Assembly (NCBI GenBank): GCA_028023455.1
Contig: JAQFVV010012394.1
Coordinates: 26,981,053 to 27,045,052 of the forward strand
Direction: 5' to 3'
From: Epiperipatus broadwayi
Lineage: Eukaryota > Onychophora > Udeonychophora > Euonychophora > Peripatidae
DNA length: 64,000 nt
The notes beneath the pieces were generated by a model. That model had not been told where the DNA came from. It did no database searches and saw only the letters and a list, made by a program, of their open reading frames with translations. Both the position numbers and the translations under genes were made by a program. Below, piece by piece: positions 34,780 through 46,495 of the stretch (the stretch's first letter is position 1; each line of letters begins with the position of its first letter).

Positions 34780-34792
34780 ATTAACAACATCA
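34780..34792 (+). repeat. Right target-site duplication of the Penelope insertion
   Basis: It is an exact copy of the 13-mer at 30081-30093, directly after the end of the terminal repeat ('ttttaagtatt'). Confidence 0.75.
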
Positions 34793-34854
34793 TATATCCA
34801 TATGTATTTGCACACCTATCATTTATAACACTATGCACATGAATCACATGAATG

Positions 34855-34995
34855 TTTTCAAAATGGTTTGCCAAATTTCATGATAGGAAAGAGAAATATT
34901 AAAGACTATTGACAAAGATATGAAATGTACAATTGTATTTCATGTCATAACTCATAATTCAGATATATTAATGCCTTAGTATTTATGCAGTGAAC
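34855..34995 (-). repeat. Dispersed family D, copy 3
   Basis: 'atttcatgtcataactcata' and 'attcagatatattaatgcc' match the inverted arm of the other family D copies. Confidence 0.4.
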
Positions 34996-34999
34996 ATCT

Positions 35000-35370
35000 A
35001 GATTATATCACTACCTAACAATAGACCCAATTTATTGTGCATATGGAATTCATCATCCAATGTGCATCTACCTTTTTTAAAAATTCTATCAAAAAATTTC
35101 TGAGTTCCACAACTAATATAAAACAATTCATTTCTAAATATTAAAGCAGATACAATCATTGTCTTTTAAATTATTCTACATATCTTGTATTTATAAAATG
35201 AAAAACATGTTCAGTATTTCCCTTTTCTATTTTTTGGGTTCTGACATGCATTCTAATTCTGTATGTCTGTATAATCCTTTTTCCATTTAATGAAATACTG
35301 CATTTATTTAATAAGTTTTATTAGTCATTTTTAAACTAGATACGATCCATTTAATGAATAAAATTTCTTT
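35000..35370. other. AT-rich stretch without a recognised gene
   Basis: I see nothing supportable here. Confidence 0.35.
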
Positions 35371-35604
35371 AGTATAATTTTCACTGCACCACTCCACATA
35401 AGGTAGGGACTGGTTTCTATCTGCTTTTTAACACCTTGTGGAGGGTGTAATCATAAACTTATGACCAAAGATAAGTATCTTCAATATCATACATCTGTTC
35501 ACATGGGCGTATGTTTATGATCATACCATTCCACAAGTACTAAAAGGCAGATAAAAACCATTCATTACTTTGTGTGTTTGTGGTGTAGTGAAAATTACAC
35601 TACA
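35371..35604. repeat. MITE-like inverted repeat
   Basis: The imperfect arms are about 92-98 bp. The left has 'gtataattttcactgcacca' and 'ttctatctgcttttta'. The right is their complement ending 'tggtgtagtgaaaattacac'. It is non-coding. Confidence 0.65.
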
Positions 35605-35609
35605 GAAAT

Positions 35610-36495
35610 ATTATTCACTAACTGTCTTTAATTATCTGTTGTCCACTTCATTGTAATGCTCTCTACTGACCTTTATGTGAAGCATGACATTAAATGACAC
35701 ATGGTGTATGTATGTGCAGATGCATAAACCAAGACTAGTCTTGATTTACTTTTAGAGATTAGAGTTTATGTTTTTGCACAAAGGCTACAAAACCTTAATT
35801 TCTTATAATCAGATGCACATATTTTTGATTAATAAACCGAACATTCGATTCCTCACCCTTTTTTAGCTACAAACAGGAAGTATCTGATCTAGTTCATAAA
35901 CACAAGGAATGATAACACAAATTTCTAATAAATTCGAAATAATTAGCATGAATTTGCATCAATATAATGCAGCAGCATTATCTTCCACTTCCGCCAGCAA
36001 TCTAACAGTGCCTGCTCAGATATCCTATCTACTAGGGAATAATTGATTGACTCCTAAACGCATATTATGACCAGTGATTAACATAAATTTCATAATAATT
36101 AAAGTAAATCTGCATAATAATTTTCGTTTGTCTATCCTATTTATCATTAAAGGTTGTGTGCAGTATATATATTCAGTATATATTAAAGAGTACAAGTTAA
36201 AAACAATTCTACTTCACAAATTTGACATTTGTTAAAGAAATTTGGATTGTCACTATTATTTCTTGATTGTTAAGAGAAAAGATCGAGTGCTAGAAAAAAT
36301 TGGGCTTTCTAGTTAAAAACTGATAATTTAAGATGATTTAAATGATAGAACTAATAACGATCAAGTTGAAAACTTGTGAAGAAAATAATTTAGCACCTTT
36401 ATCTAAGAATCAGTAATAACAGTAACGTTTAAAATATAGTCTCAGCAATAATAATAAAAAGTATATAGTAAACTGATAAATGAAACAATTACTAA
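35610..36495. other. AT-rich stretch without a recognised gene
   Basis: I see nothing supportable. A family A tail-like fragment ('catatgcttacac', 'gctgttaataa') lies at about 36500-36545. Confidence 0.35.
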
Positions 36496-36574
36496 GAAGT
36501 TCACATGATCAGCATTTCATATGCTTACACGTGCTGTTAATAAGAGTATGTGATGTGATGTGATGTCAGCAATT

Positions 36575-38210
36575 ATGCCCAGATAAACCTGTTAGCCACT
36601 TTATTTTCCATTCCCCACTCTAAGTCTTCCATATTCTGCCCCATCCCATTTCCACAACATAATCTTTGTCAACTCTATGGCCTTTATATCTAAATCACCC
36701 TTATCTGTCTGCAAACCCAGCATAAAAACCAATAACTCATTTTCTATATAATCACTTTGTTCATATCTATTCTCCCATAACTTCATTATCTGTACCCTTT
36801 CTGCTTTCAAGCAATTACATTTAATCAACAGATGCCTAATATTTTCTATACCTTCCTTGCAAAATTTGCACACTAAATCACCCATAGTTTTCCATTTACA
36901 TGTATATTCTCTTGTTGCTAAAGATCCCGTTTGAGCCTTAAACAATAAACTACTTTCCTTACTATTATCATAACTTGCACCCAATGTTCCATTAAATTCT
37001 ATATATATTTAAACTCTTCTTACCTTCCATACTAGTTCTCCATCTCTCCAACTTCCTATTTTTTATTAATGCTATTCTTTTATCCCATTCCTTACCACTA
37101 TAACACTCAACAATCCTCCTAACACAATCATCCCACCTTTTATACAAGTATACTGATATAAATTCTTTATCCAAATCTTTTGCCTACCGCATTACCTTTC
37201 TCACCCATCTTGTTACCTGCCTTTTACTCATAACCCAATTAAACACTATTTTGGCTATTCTTTTACTATCCATAAACTGTAACCTACCAAACATTTTCAT
37301 TTTACTTTTTGCATCTCTCATATAAAAACTTGACCATCCCATTTCTCCTTGATTGCCTCCTTTGCTGTCCACATCTCTGCATCTAATGCATGTCTTCCTT
37401 CTTCCCTTTGTACTTTCTCTAAATAATCTAAAACCCTTTTACTAACACATAATGCAATATTACCATATGTTAACCCTGCTACTGCAACTCTCTTCCATAC
37501 AATTCTAGCTACATCATATTTATTATATGAAAATACTGTTAGTTTCTTTACCAAACCCTTTCTTTTCTTTGCTTCATCTACCAATTTTTTCTTCCATTCA
37601 TCCAAGCAATTTTCCTGATTACATAAGATGATTCCCAAATACCTATATCTATCCACCACATTTAACTTTATATCACTCAATAAAAATTCTACATCTCTTT
37701 CCCCAGTATTAACCATCATTATATTTGATTTTTCTTCATTAAATTCAGTCTGCATCTTTTTACCCACTCTTGCACATGTCCTCAACATAATTTCCACATC
37801 TTCTCTTCTTTCTGCACACAAAAAGATATCCGCAAAAAAAAGACCCGACAAAGTATATACTCCCTCGCCACCTATTAACGATATCTCTACCCTTCTTCCT
37901 AATCTTACTATTGCTTTCTCCATTTCACTCAAAAACAACAAAAACAAAATAGGTGACATAGGCATCCTTGCCTTAATCCCACCCCATTTTTAACTTTAAC
38001 TAATTCTATATCCCCTAATTGGTAAGTATAATAATTATTTTCATATAATTTCTTAATAATATTTACTAAAGCTTCATCCATTCCCAAATTGGCTAACCTT
38101 ACCCATAATCTATTTCTATTTACTCTATCATATGCTTTCTCTATATCTATAAAACTCATATATAACGATCTACCTGAATTCCTATTCAGAGTTATCATAA
38201 TTTTTTAATT
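36575..38210 (-). pseudogene. I/jockey-like LINE reverse transcriptase region (5'-truncated, broken)
   Basis: On the minus strand: RT motif FIDIEKAYDRV (38100-38160), GLRQGC, a 1-nt frameshift near 37966, PMSPILFLLFLSEME, then FFADIFLCAE, where the family has FADD. One catalytic Asp codon appears deleted in frame (about 37835-37845). SNIMMV and YRYLG motifs follow (thumb region). Downstream frames at 37184-37372, 36992-37174 and 36601-36984 continue the C-terminal part, which carries a knuckle C-x2-C-x8-H-x4-C (VCKFCKEG...RHLLIKC). Two other 3' ends of the family lie at 11500 and 44120. The 3' end is followed by a 'gtgatgtgatg' simple repeat. The endonuclease half is missing. Clade assignment is tentative. 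Confidence 0.85.
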
Positions 38211-38214
38211 GCTT

Positions 38215-38684
38215 TTATATAAGATGTCTATTTATTTGGGTCAAATATTGTAACCAATTTTTTAACCTCCTTCTACCAAACAGAATTTCTTCAAATTTTA
38301 TAGATATGTTTGATTTCAATGATAATGCAATATTTCATGATTGCCCACCCTAACAGGGTGGTAAGATGCATTTCAAATCGCATTCATATCAATTTCATAA
38401 ATTTGGAATTTTGTGCGATAGATAGTGTTATATTTTTTTAAGAAAATGCTTTCATTTAATTTAAGGAAGAAATTTTAGGAGAATTTCAGTAATTGAAAAG
38501 AAAAAAGAAAGAAAAAAGAAAATCTTTATTTTTCTATGGATTGTTTATGTAAAATTTGCTTTTTTGAAATTCACCTTCATAAAAAGAAAAATGTGCAACC
38601 GATTTTAAATGATTTAATTAAATATATCTAAACATTAAAAAATAAAATATTAAAAAAATATTTTAAAAATTTTTTTTAATATTT
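38215..38684. other. AT-rich stretch without a recognised gene
   Basis: It holds purine-rich and A/T homopolymer runs only. Confidence 0.35.
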
Positions 38685-38947
38685 AATTTGAAGATTAATG
38701 CATTAAAAAGCAAAAAGTAATTTTTTTCTTAGATCACAATTTTGATTGTTATACGGAACTTTAAATAAAAGCATGGAATATTCATAAATTAATTAATTCA
38801 AGCTAAACAGTTTGTGATAAAACTAAATACTCCCTTGAATTAATTAATTTGTGAATGCTCCATGCTTTTACATAAAGTTATAACAACCAAAATTATGGTC
38901 AATGAAAAAATTTATTGTATTGCTTTTTAATACATTAGTCCTCAAAT
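38685..38947. repeat. MITE-like hairpin, family F copy 1
   Basis: Imperfect inverted arms of about 115-120 bp surround a spacer of about 30 bp. Near the centre, 'aattaattaattcaag' meets its complement. The arm block 'aataaaagcatgga' followed by 'attaattaattcaa' also occurs in the hairpin at 59819-60051, so both belong to one family. Confidence 0.65.
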
Positions 38948-38973
38948 TAATTTTTTAAAAAAAAAAAAAAATT

Positions 38974-39405
38974 ATGATGCCTTTTTATTTAGGTACTTAC
39001 AACTGCAGATCACTTTCAAGTGAAGGAAGATTGCAAGAATTAGAAGAAGAATTGTCTTATATTAAATTGGATATTATTGGACTTTGTGAAGTTAGAAGAA
39101 AAGGTGAAGAAATAATTGATTTAAAAAGTGGACATGTATTCTACTATAAAGGCACAAATATTGGAAATACAAGTGGAGTAGGATTCATTATAAATGAAAA
39201 GTGGAAAAACAACATTGTGGAGATTGATAGTGTATCGGACAGAGTGGCAAGATTAGTTATACAACTTAATAGAAGATACCAAATGCAGATAATTCAGGTT
39301 TATGCACCAACAAGTTCTCATAGTGATGAAGTAATAGAAGATTTTTATATGGATGTACAAAAGGCTTTTGATCAGAGTAAACAACATTTTAAAATTATTA
39401 TGTGA
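38974..39405 (+). pseudogene. EEP (AP-endonuclease-like) domain of RTE copy 4
   Basis: The 143-codon frame starts ATG-ATG-CCT. It shows the LINE nuclease motifs in order: TYNCR (Asn10), GLCEVRR (Glu39, metal ligand), GVGF (about 68-71) and VYAPT (Tyr110). It stops exactly where the G-D-F-N-A motif should begin; the frame continues as stop-DFYARIG. The terminal SDHRLV motif is recognisable downstream near 39676 in another frame. The enzyme nicks target DNA to prime reverse transcription. It is inactive as written. Confidence 0.85.
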
Positions 39406-39924
39406 GACTTTTATGCTAGAATTGGTAAACAAATGTAAGATGAAAGTGCTGTAGGTAATCTTGGTTATGTTAATAGAAATGAGAGAGGACATAGACTTAT
39501 GGAGTTTGCAGAAAAAGAAAAACTTTATATTATGAATTCTTTTTTTGAAAAAAATGTTAAAGAAAATGGACATGAAAGCATCCAAATCAAGGTACAGCAG
39601 AATTGGATTATATGTTGACTAACAGAAAATACATATTTCAAGATTGTAATGTTCTTAATAAATTTAACACAGAAAGTGATCATCGATTAGTAAGGTGTAA
39701 GTTACGTGTTAATGTAAAACTATAGAGACAAACATTATTAATAAAAACAATATTTACAGTTAATATTCCTAATCTTCAGAAACATTCTAATGAATTTAAA
39801 TTAGAACTTACAAATCGGTTTCAAGTATTAGTAGATTTTAAACATGATTCAAATTTGAATGAGATTAATATGAAAATAACTGATCACTTTTAAAAACTGC
39901 AACGAAGATAGCTGGTAGAAAAAA

Positions 39925-41100
39925 GCAGCAATTGACCAATAAAATTTCTACTGAGATTATAGAATTTATGAAGAAAAGAAGGAATATGAAGATATACAAA
40001 AATGATGTATTAAAAAGGATTGAATATCTCAAATTTTGTAAAATGGTTCAGAAAAGAGTTGAAAATGATATAAGAAAGTATAACTGTGAATTAGCAGGAA
40101 AAGCTGTAAAAGAGAATAAAAGTCTCAAGAGTGTAAAACAACATTTTGGTATTGGTAGGAAATTTATATCTTCAGTAAGAAAAAAAGATGGAATTATTAC
40201 TAAAAAGAGAGATGACATCATGAAATAGGTAGAAGACTTTTATCAAGAATTATATAGTAATAAAGAACAAGTACCTCCTATATATATTGTATCTTCCAAT
40301 TTGCCCAGAATTTTAAATGAAGAAATGAGACATGCAATTAAATTTATGAAGAAAGGAAAGGCTCCAGGTAATGATGGAATTATAATTGATATATTAAAAG
40401 AGCAAGTGAAGAAATATATATTTTTTTATCAAAGTCATATACCAAATGTCTAAATGATAAAGATGTACCAGATGAATGGAAGAATGTAGTATTAATATTA
40501 ATATTTAAAAAAGGTGATAAAGAAGATATTAAAAATTACAGACCTATCAGCCTTTTATCAGTTTATACAAAATTTTTACCAAAATAATTACAACTCATAT
40601 TCAGAGAATATTGGATTTTTACCAACCAAGAGAACAAGCTGGATTTAAAAATGGTTTTAGTACAGTAGATCATATTCAAGTATTGAGAGAAGTTATAGAA
40701 AGGACAAATGAATATGAGTTGCCATTCTGCTTTGGATTTTTAGATTATGAAAAGACATTTGATTCTATTAACATTTCTTCAGTGATTAAAGCATTGGATC
40801 ATCAAGGTATATTATCCAGGATATTGTCATATTTTAAAGAATATTTATAACAATGCATCAGCAACAATTAGATTACATAATGATACTAGGAAAGTCAACA
40901 TTGGGAAGAATGTAAGACAGAATGACTCCATATTTCCAAAACTTTTTACAGCAGTGCTGCAATAAGTATTTTGTGGATTAAAATGTGAAAGCTAAAGGAG
41001 TGAAAGTAAATGGATTATTTTAAGACATTTAGATTTTGCAGATGATGTAGTTGTTTTTGCAAATAATGCTTTAGAACTGCAGGAAATGTTGCAGGAGTTA
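39925..41100 (+). pseudogene. Reverse transcriptase region of RTE copy 4
   Basis: Frames at 39932-40228 and 40611-40850, with interrupted pieces between, cover FGIGRKFISSVRKK, a KKGKAPGNDGI motif (near 40345-40380), YRPISLLS-like DNA near 40535, QAGFKNGFSTVDHIQVL, FLDYEKTFDSI (catalytic Asp region) and HLDFADDVVVFANN. The FADD residues are intact but out of frame with the preceding segment. Non-LTR RT of this kind copies its own RNA at the nick. Confidence 0.82.
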
Positions 41101-41839
41101 TCAGATGAAAGTAGTAAAGTAGGATTAAAGATAAATGTTAAAAAGATTAAAGTAATGTTTAATGGATTTTCTCAAAATATGAAAACAAAGATTATATTGA
41201 GTTAGAAGAAGTTAACATCTACAAATATCTTGGTCAAATTATTAATACAGATGGAAACACAATGGATGAAATTAATCATAGAATTATACCTTGGTTGGAG
41301 TGCTTTTGATAGAAATAACTTGATACTAAAAGGACATATGCCTATGTATTTGAAAAGGAAGGTTTTAAATAAATATGTTTTACCAGTTCTTATTTATGGA
41401 TCTGAGACTTGGATACTTAATAGAAGAGCAACACAGAGACTTCAGACCACTCAAAGAAGTAGGAAGAGATGTATGTTGGGAGTAACAAGAAGAGATCGAA
41501 GACGCAATATATGGGTAAGAGAACAAACAGGTATTACTGACCTTATTGAAAAAATTAAAAGACTGGAGTTGGGCTGGAAATATTGCTAGAAGAGATGATA
41601 AAATTGAAATCTTAAACTGGATTCAAATAGCTTGTAAAAGATACAGAAAGAGATCACATGTAAGATGCATGGATGAAATAAGAAAGTGTGCAGGGAGATG
41701 TGAAGAAGAGAAGCTAAAGATCGGAGAAGATGGATTGAACTTGGAGAGACTGTCATCCTGCAATGGATTAATAATGGTTGATGATGATGATGATAAAAAA
41801 TACAGTATCACAGACTTAAAAATATATAACAAATCAAAA

Positions 41840-42320
41840 ACAATATATATAAATATTTATTTTGTTATTTGTTATCTTATTATTATTTGCACAATTACAA
41901 TTATGAAATATTTTTCTCTAATTAAATAGAAAAAGAAAATATTAGAATTTAAGGGGGGGGGGGATACTCTTCTCGTTTGTAACTAAATTTTAATAGGCAT
42001 ATAACAAAACATTTTTCATATTCATTATATATATTTTCTAGTGATGTGATTAGTTATGATAATAAGATATACATACTGTATATTTTCTTTAAAGGTAAGT
42101 TAAGTTATAAATTATCTTAACACCCGGCCTTCAGAGACATCTATGATAATAAAAGTACAAACTTTATACCACGTATACATGAAAATTGTTCAACATATTA
42201 TTTATTTATTTTAAAAAAAAAAAAATCATGAATTCTATTTTAATAACTTTTAAAATAGACAATTTATTGAATAGGTGAGTAACTTTATGTATTTAATTCT
42301 ATATAACTTAGTAAATATTT
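41840..42320. other. AT-rich stretch without a recognised gene
   Basis: A G9-type run lies near 41952-41962. I see nothing else supportable. Confidence 0.35.
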
Positions 42321-42323
42321 TAC

Positions 42324-42399
42324 ATCCTTTTGACATAATTTATTCTATTATAATGTAATTTTAAAGTTCGGATAATAGAATAAATTGTGTCAAAAGGAT
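42324..42399. repeat. Small perfect-type hairpin (28-bp arms)
   Basis: 'atccttttgacataattta' at the left pairs with 'taaattgtgtcaaaaggat' at the right. There is one mismatch in 28 bp and a 20-bp loop. It could be a minimal MITE or a terminator-like hairpin. Confidence 0.7.
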
Positions 42400-42689
42400 A
42401 ACAAAAAATGGCTAACTATTATTGACGATTATCAAGTTATAATTTGGTCATGACATCTGGTGCCGAATTACCTTATCCCCCTCCCCTTGTCTGCAAGTAT
42501 ACTTAACATATATGGTACTACACATTTTAAACATACTGTAAGTTAAAATGGATTTTATTTTAATTTTACAATTTAACTTTTTTATTATTTTGGATTATTT
42601 TTTTGCCTATTGTAAGCAGTATATAATTTTCAATACAATTGTATATACAACAGTGCGTCTCAGTTAAAAGGGGACTCGTTCTTTCTATC

Positions 42690-43255
42690 CAATCTGCTTG
42701 TAACACCATCTCTAAATCAAGGCTTGTGTTACGTAGTGATGTAGTTTAACTAGTCATCACAAAATTTTAAGATGCTACTATATCTGGATCATGAATTATG
42801 AAATGTGGCAGGGTGTTTAATATTTTTATAGACCTTTAATATGGTCCCTACTGACATAAAATCATGCACATCACTGGAAAACACTTTTGTGACTTGTGGC
42901 TTCCATGTGATACATAGTTCGAATCATTTCAAATGGGTATATATGTCAATACAGCATTTCTTGACTTTTTAATTTGATGGGACACAAAATGGCTTTTTAA
43001 AGAGAAATTTTTGTATATCTGTAATCACAAAACCTTGCAAATCACTTCAAAAACTTTCAGTGACTTTATTCTTACAGAGTTTGAATTATTTCAAAAATTT
43101 CCCCCAACTTAAAGCAAAATTTAATATTAGCGCATTGTTCCATCATAGGTTAAGGTATAAAACAGTGATCACATTTATGTCACAACTCACGATTCAGACA
43201 TGCTAGCACCTTAAAACTCTGATAAGTAGCTAAAATGTGTCACTTTGGAACACAT
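42690..43255. repeat. Dispersed foldback family D, copy 4
   Basis: The plus arm (42700-42850: 'accatctctaaatcaagg', 'atcatgaattatgaaatg') and the inverted arm (43145-43250: 'gtcacaactcacgattcaga', 'catgctagcacc') carry the same modules on opposite strands. Confidence 0.5.
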
Positions 43256-43459
43256 GCATCAATTTAAAAATGATGCTACAGGCAACTTGGAGTGAAAACC
43301 AGTAATTTTTTCATTCTTACACATTGATATACATTTAACTTTTTCCAGTCTTCTCTGCGTAGAATAATTCTGAGATACCTAAAAATGTTCAAAAACATAA
43401 TAAAATATTAAAGTAGAAATAATACACAAGTTATATTTTACTTAAAACCAATGATAATA

Positions 43460-43740
43460 ACTCTTACAAAACAATAGATAAATAGATAGATAGGAAGATA
43501 GATAAATAGATGGACAGATGAATGGCTGGAAAGAGGATGGAAAGATAGATTAGATATATGGATAGGCAGACAGACAGACAGGTAGATCAGTAGATAGACA
43601 TACAAATAGACTGATAAATAGACAGACAGATAGGTAGACATATAGACAGATAGTTAGACAGACAGACAAATAGATAGATAGACAGACCTTCAGATAGATG
43701 CATGGATAGATGGATGGGAGGATGAGTTATCAGACAGATA
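43460..43740. repeat. GATA/GACA microsatellite
   Basis: This is a long irregular array of 'tagatagatagacagacagg'-type tetranucleotides with TGGA variants. Its translation on the minus strand is an artefact of the repeat. Confidence 0.9.
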
Positions 43741-43744
43741 GAGA

Positions 43745-44115
43745 CTATACATCAACTTGTTAAATTTCTGAAATGATTTTCATTTATTATGCCATACATC
43801 TAAATCATTAAACTTATAAAGAAAATGTCAGATTTAATTTCATGTTTACCAGAAAATTTATTTGCAATTACATTTTAGACAACTTATTTATTACATGACA
43901 ACTAAAAAGATTTATTATTGAGAGTCATATTGTCTATGAAATCTTCAGTGAATAGTTTATTTACTATTAATATGTTATAACCATTTTTTTGTCATTTTCT
44001 TCATTTGTTATGCTATGTTATTTATAGTAATACAAATTAATATATTTGACATTATAAATACTGAGCTAAATATTGCTTCATGTGAGTTTTTGGTTAGTAA
44101 AAAATAGATGTCACT
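43745..44115. other. AT-rich stretch without a recognised gene
   Basis: I see nothing supportable here. Confidence 0.35.
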
Positions 44116-44119
44116 ACTG

Positions 44120-44310
44120 TTAGTGTAGATGGAATTGACAAAGATTATGTTGTCGAAATGGGATGGAGCAGGATAGAGAAGAAAATGGGAAAACTTGGGG
44201 TGGGGAATGGAAAGGGAAGTCAAAATGGCTAACAGGTTTCTCTAAGCATAGTTGCTGAGAGATTACTGACTCTGTATAAGAAGTCACAGTGCATTACATC
44301 ACAATGGAGC
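44120..44310 (+). mobile_element. I/jockey-like LINE, 3' end copy 3
   Basis: 'gacaaagattatgttgtcga', 'gggatggagcag' and 'caaaatggctaacaggtttc' match the 3' end of 36575-38210 (reverse) and of 11500-11975. Only the last 190 bp are present. Confidence 0.7.
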
Positions 44311-44424
44311 AAGCAATGTGAATTTTTGATTAAATTATCCCTAAACATAAATGATCATAGAGAAATTATCTTACTTCAAACATATATAGAATATCATTGT
44401 GAAAAGATGAATATTTTTGTTTCC

Positions 44425-44800
44425 CAGGTGCCTGCAGTGCCATCTCTGAAGCAATGTATGTATTACATAATGACATAGTTTAGTTATTCATTATGATTAA
44501 GACATTTGCATGTCTGGCTCATTATGGCATGAAATGTGATAGTTTGCTTCATATGTTTATAGATTGTCTTCAATGCTCTTCCTGCTTGCATGAAATCTTG
44601 CAATACTTGAAAATGTTGTTACAACTCATGGTTTCACTGTTACACACACATTATATTATACAAACATTTCAATAGCAATTTTGCTTATGTAAAAATAAAA
44701 TTCAATGTTAGTGTATTGATAGGGTAAAGTTATGACCATGTAGTAACCCATGATTCACACTAGTACCTTAAAGATTTTGTAGTGATTAATTAAACCAGAT
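44425..44800. repeat. Dispersed foldback family D, copy 5
   Basis: The plus arm at 44430-44575 ('gccatctctgaagcaatgta', 'gtctggctcattatggcatg') and the inverted arm at 44715-44800 ('catgattcacac') match the other D copies. Confidence 0.5.
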
Positions 44801-44994
44801 CATTATAAAACATATGAGAACAGCTTAGAGATAAAACTAATCATCAATTAACTTTTCATTGGGTTATACTCTATATTATGAGGTGGTTTTATTTTAAAAT
44901 GGTAAAGACCTACCATACAGCAGATTTTATAATTACAATAGTGAGTAGTTAAATAAATACAATGGTTGAGATAGGACTAGCCATTCTGTAAAAA

Positions 44995-45185
44995 TTTCAG
45001 CATACAAAAAAATTATAAAAGACCTAGAAAAAGACCATATGTGAGATAGATGAATGAATTAAATAATTGTGCTAGAATGATATGGAAAAAAACTATGTAT
45101 CAAAGCAATTTGGATTATATTTTAGAGTGGCCTTCATCCTGCAGTGAATCAATATTATTCGAAAAGGATGATGATTATGAAGTTA
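44995..45185 (+). mobile_element. RTE-like LINE, copy 5 (3' end fragment)
   Basis: It contains 'aaagacctagaaaaagacca', 'gtgagatagatgaatgaa' and 'tggccttcatcctgcagtga', then 'gatgatgattatga'. It matches the last 190 bp of copy 4 including the (GAT)n-like end. Confidence 0.7.
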
Positions 45186-45449
45186 ATATAATTGTGATAG
45201 CATTTTTTTTGTTTTTATCTAACCTTAGTAATGTTTTTTTACCATATTTACAGATACTTTAAAATTTGGAGAGCAAGTGTATGATGATTGAAGCTACTGG
45301 TACTTGATTGGTATCGTAATACCAATCAAATTATAAAATTCGTGAATTCTTTTGAGACTTGAAAAACAGTTTATCTTTTTAGTATTTGTATGATTTAATT
45401 ATTAATATAATTAAATTGTTCGATAAATCACAATTCTCATATCATTTAC

Positions 45450-45770
45450 ATTATTGTGGATTGGCTTTGACACCCAGTTCACCTGGGCCAATACTCTAAT
45501 TAACCACTGTAAAGAAATTTCTAATTAAGCCAACCTAATTATGTCAAATATATACCTTTAAGCTGTTGGTTAATTTTCATGATCAAAAACCATTTTAGAT
45601 CGATTATTATAACTATTTTTAGGACTATATTTATAAATGTATAAATAGGGTAGTTCAATGACTGTGTTTCAATCCTATCATTCATCCAGTTCAGAAAAGC
45701 ATTTTTAATTTTGATTAGTAAGTGAGTGTTTAAGTATTCTTAATTAAAGAATCAAACAAGGGTATAAAAT
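45450..45770 (+). promoter_or_regulatory. TATA-bearing stretch, possible solo LTR
   Basis: 'gacacccagttcacctgg' near 45470 is followed about 170 bp later by TATAAATAGGG (45639-45649) and an initiator-like 'ttcaatcctatcattcatcc'. A similar 'gacacttggtttacttgg' with a TATAAAAG downstream lies at 47275-47505. I could not define LTR ends. Confidence 0.25.
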
Positions 45771-45959
45771 GTTCAAATACTCAGGCCATCAATTGGAAAA
45801 CTTTGTAAATACTAACTTCTTCTTCATTAAAAGCCTTTGCTCTACAATAGGCTGCCATTTTGACTTATAATATTAAATTAAAAAACTGTATTTGTTAAGT
45901 TTATATATATACAATTTCTGGTTTTGACAAATCATCCAAATGTTGTTGAACAGACACTT

Positions 45960-46495
45960 CAGTGCCCCTAGATTGAACCAAAGCAAAATGGCCATTTGTA
46001 TTAGCAGATCCAGATATATGGGGATTAACAGATCCAACAAGTTTCTAAACAAGGGTTAAATCTTTTATATGCCAGGTGTAAATACAACCTCATTTTTTTC
46101 ATAGAAAAGTTCATTTCTTACTCATTTTAATGCCCATGGAAGTACAAATGGTTATTTTGCATTAGCATGGCAATAGAGTGGCACCGAAAAGTTTTCGAAC
46201 AGCATGCTTGATTGATCAAAATCGAAAATTACACATAAATGTTAGAAAAATACTGTACATTATTTAATTACATTACAAATATTTGACTTAAAAAAAATTC
46301 TTCACTTTCATGGCATCAAAAATGAGTAAGAAATGGACTCTCCTATAAAAGTCAAACTAAGCCATATAGAAGTAAGGCTTTGTTTACATCTAGCTTGAAA
46401 AGGATTTCACCCTCATTTGGAAACTTGATCTGTTGATTCTTATGTACATCTGGGATAGCTAATGCAAATGGCCATCTTATAATGGTTTAGCACCC
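45960..46495. repeat. Imperfect long inverted repeat
   Basis: Left-arm pieces 'atggccatttgtattagcag' and 'catttcttactcatttt' are found inverted on the right ('aaaatgagtaagaaatgg', 'agctaatgcaaatggccat'). Arms are about 180 bp with a spacer of about 140 bp. Confidence 0.55.

Larger units (their letters stand above)
30091..34780. mobile_element. Penelope-like element inserted as a head-to-head inverted pair
   Basis: A minus-strand copy (about 30091-33087) has the element's repeated terminal sequence (pLTR-like) at both ends: about 30091-30175 and 32925-33087. It is joined at 33087/33088 to a 5'-truncated plus-strand copy (33088-34779) that starts inside the RT gene and ends in the same terminal sequence. 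Both copies encode RT with YVDD and a C-terminal GIY-YIG nuclease. One pair of 13-bp repeats flanks the whole structure, which suggests a single integration. Complex inverted and truncated arrangements with terminal repeats are known for Penelope elements. I did not find a canonical hammerhead in these terminal repeats. Confidence 0.9.
38974..41830 (+). mobile_element. RTE-like LINE, copy 4 (near full length)
   Basis: This is the most complete copy. It has an EEP endonuclease (38974 onward), a linker, RT (40280-41100, FADD at 41035-41046), a C-terminal region with a YGSETW...RRATQRLQTTQRS stretch and WVREQTGITD (41390-41560), and a 3' end with 'gttgatgatgatgatga'. A (GAT)n-type tail fits RTE elements. 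Stops at 39403 and 39436 and several frameshifts break it. The start is preceded directly by an A-rich run and the family F hairpin. It serves as the reference for copies 1-3 and 5-7. Confidence 0.88.

Noticed and set aside
42455-42475. 'tggtgccga' as a retroviral-type primer binding site
   Set aside because: No LTR end precedes it and no gag/pol follows.
43438-43641. Repetitive Tyr/Leu/Ser frame on the minus strand
   Set aside because: It is the translation of the GATA/GACA microsatellite.
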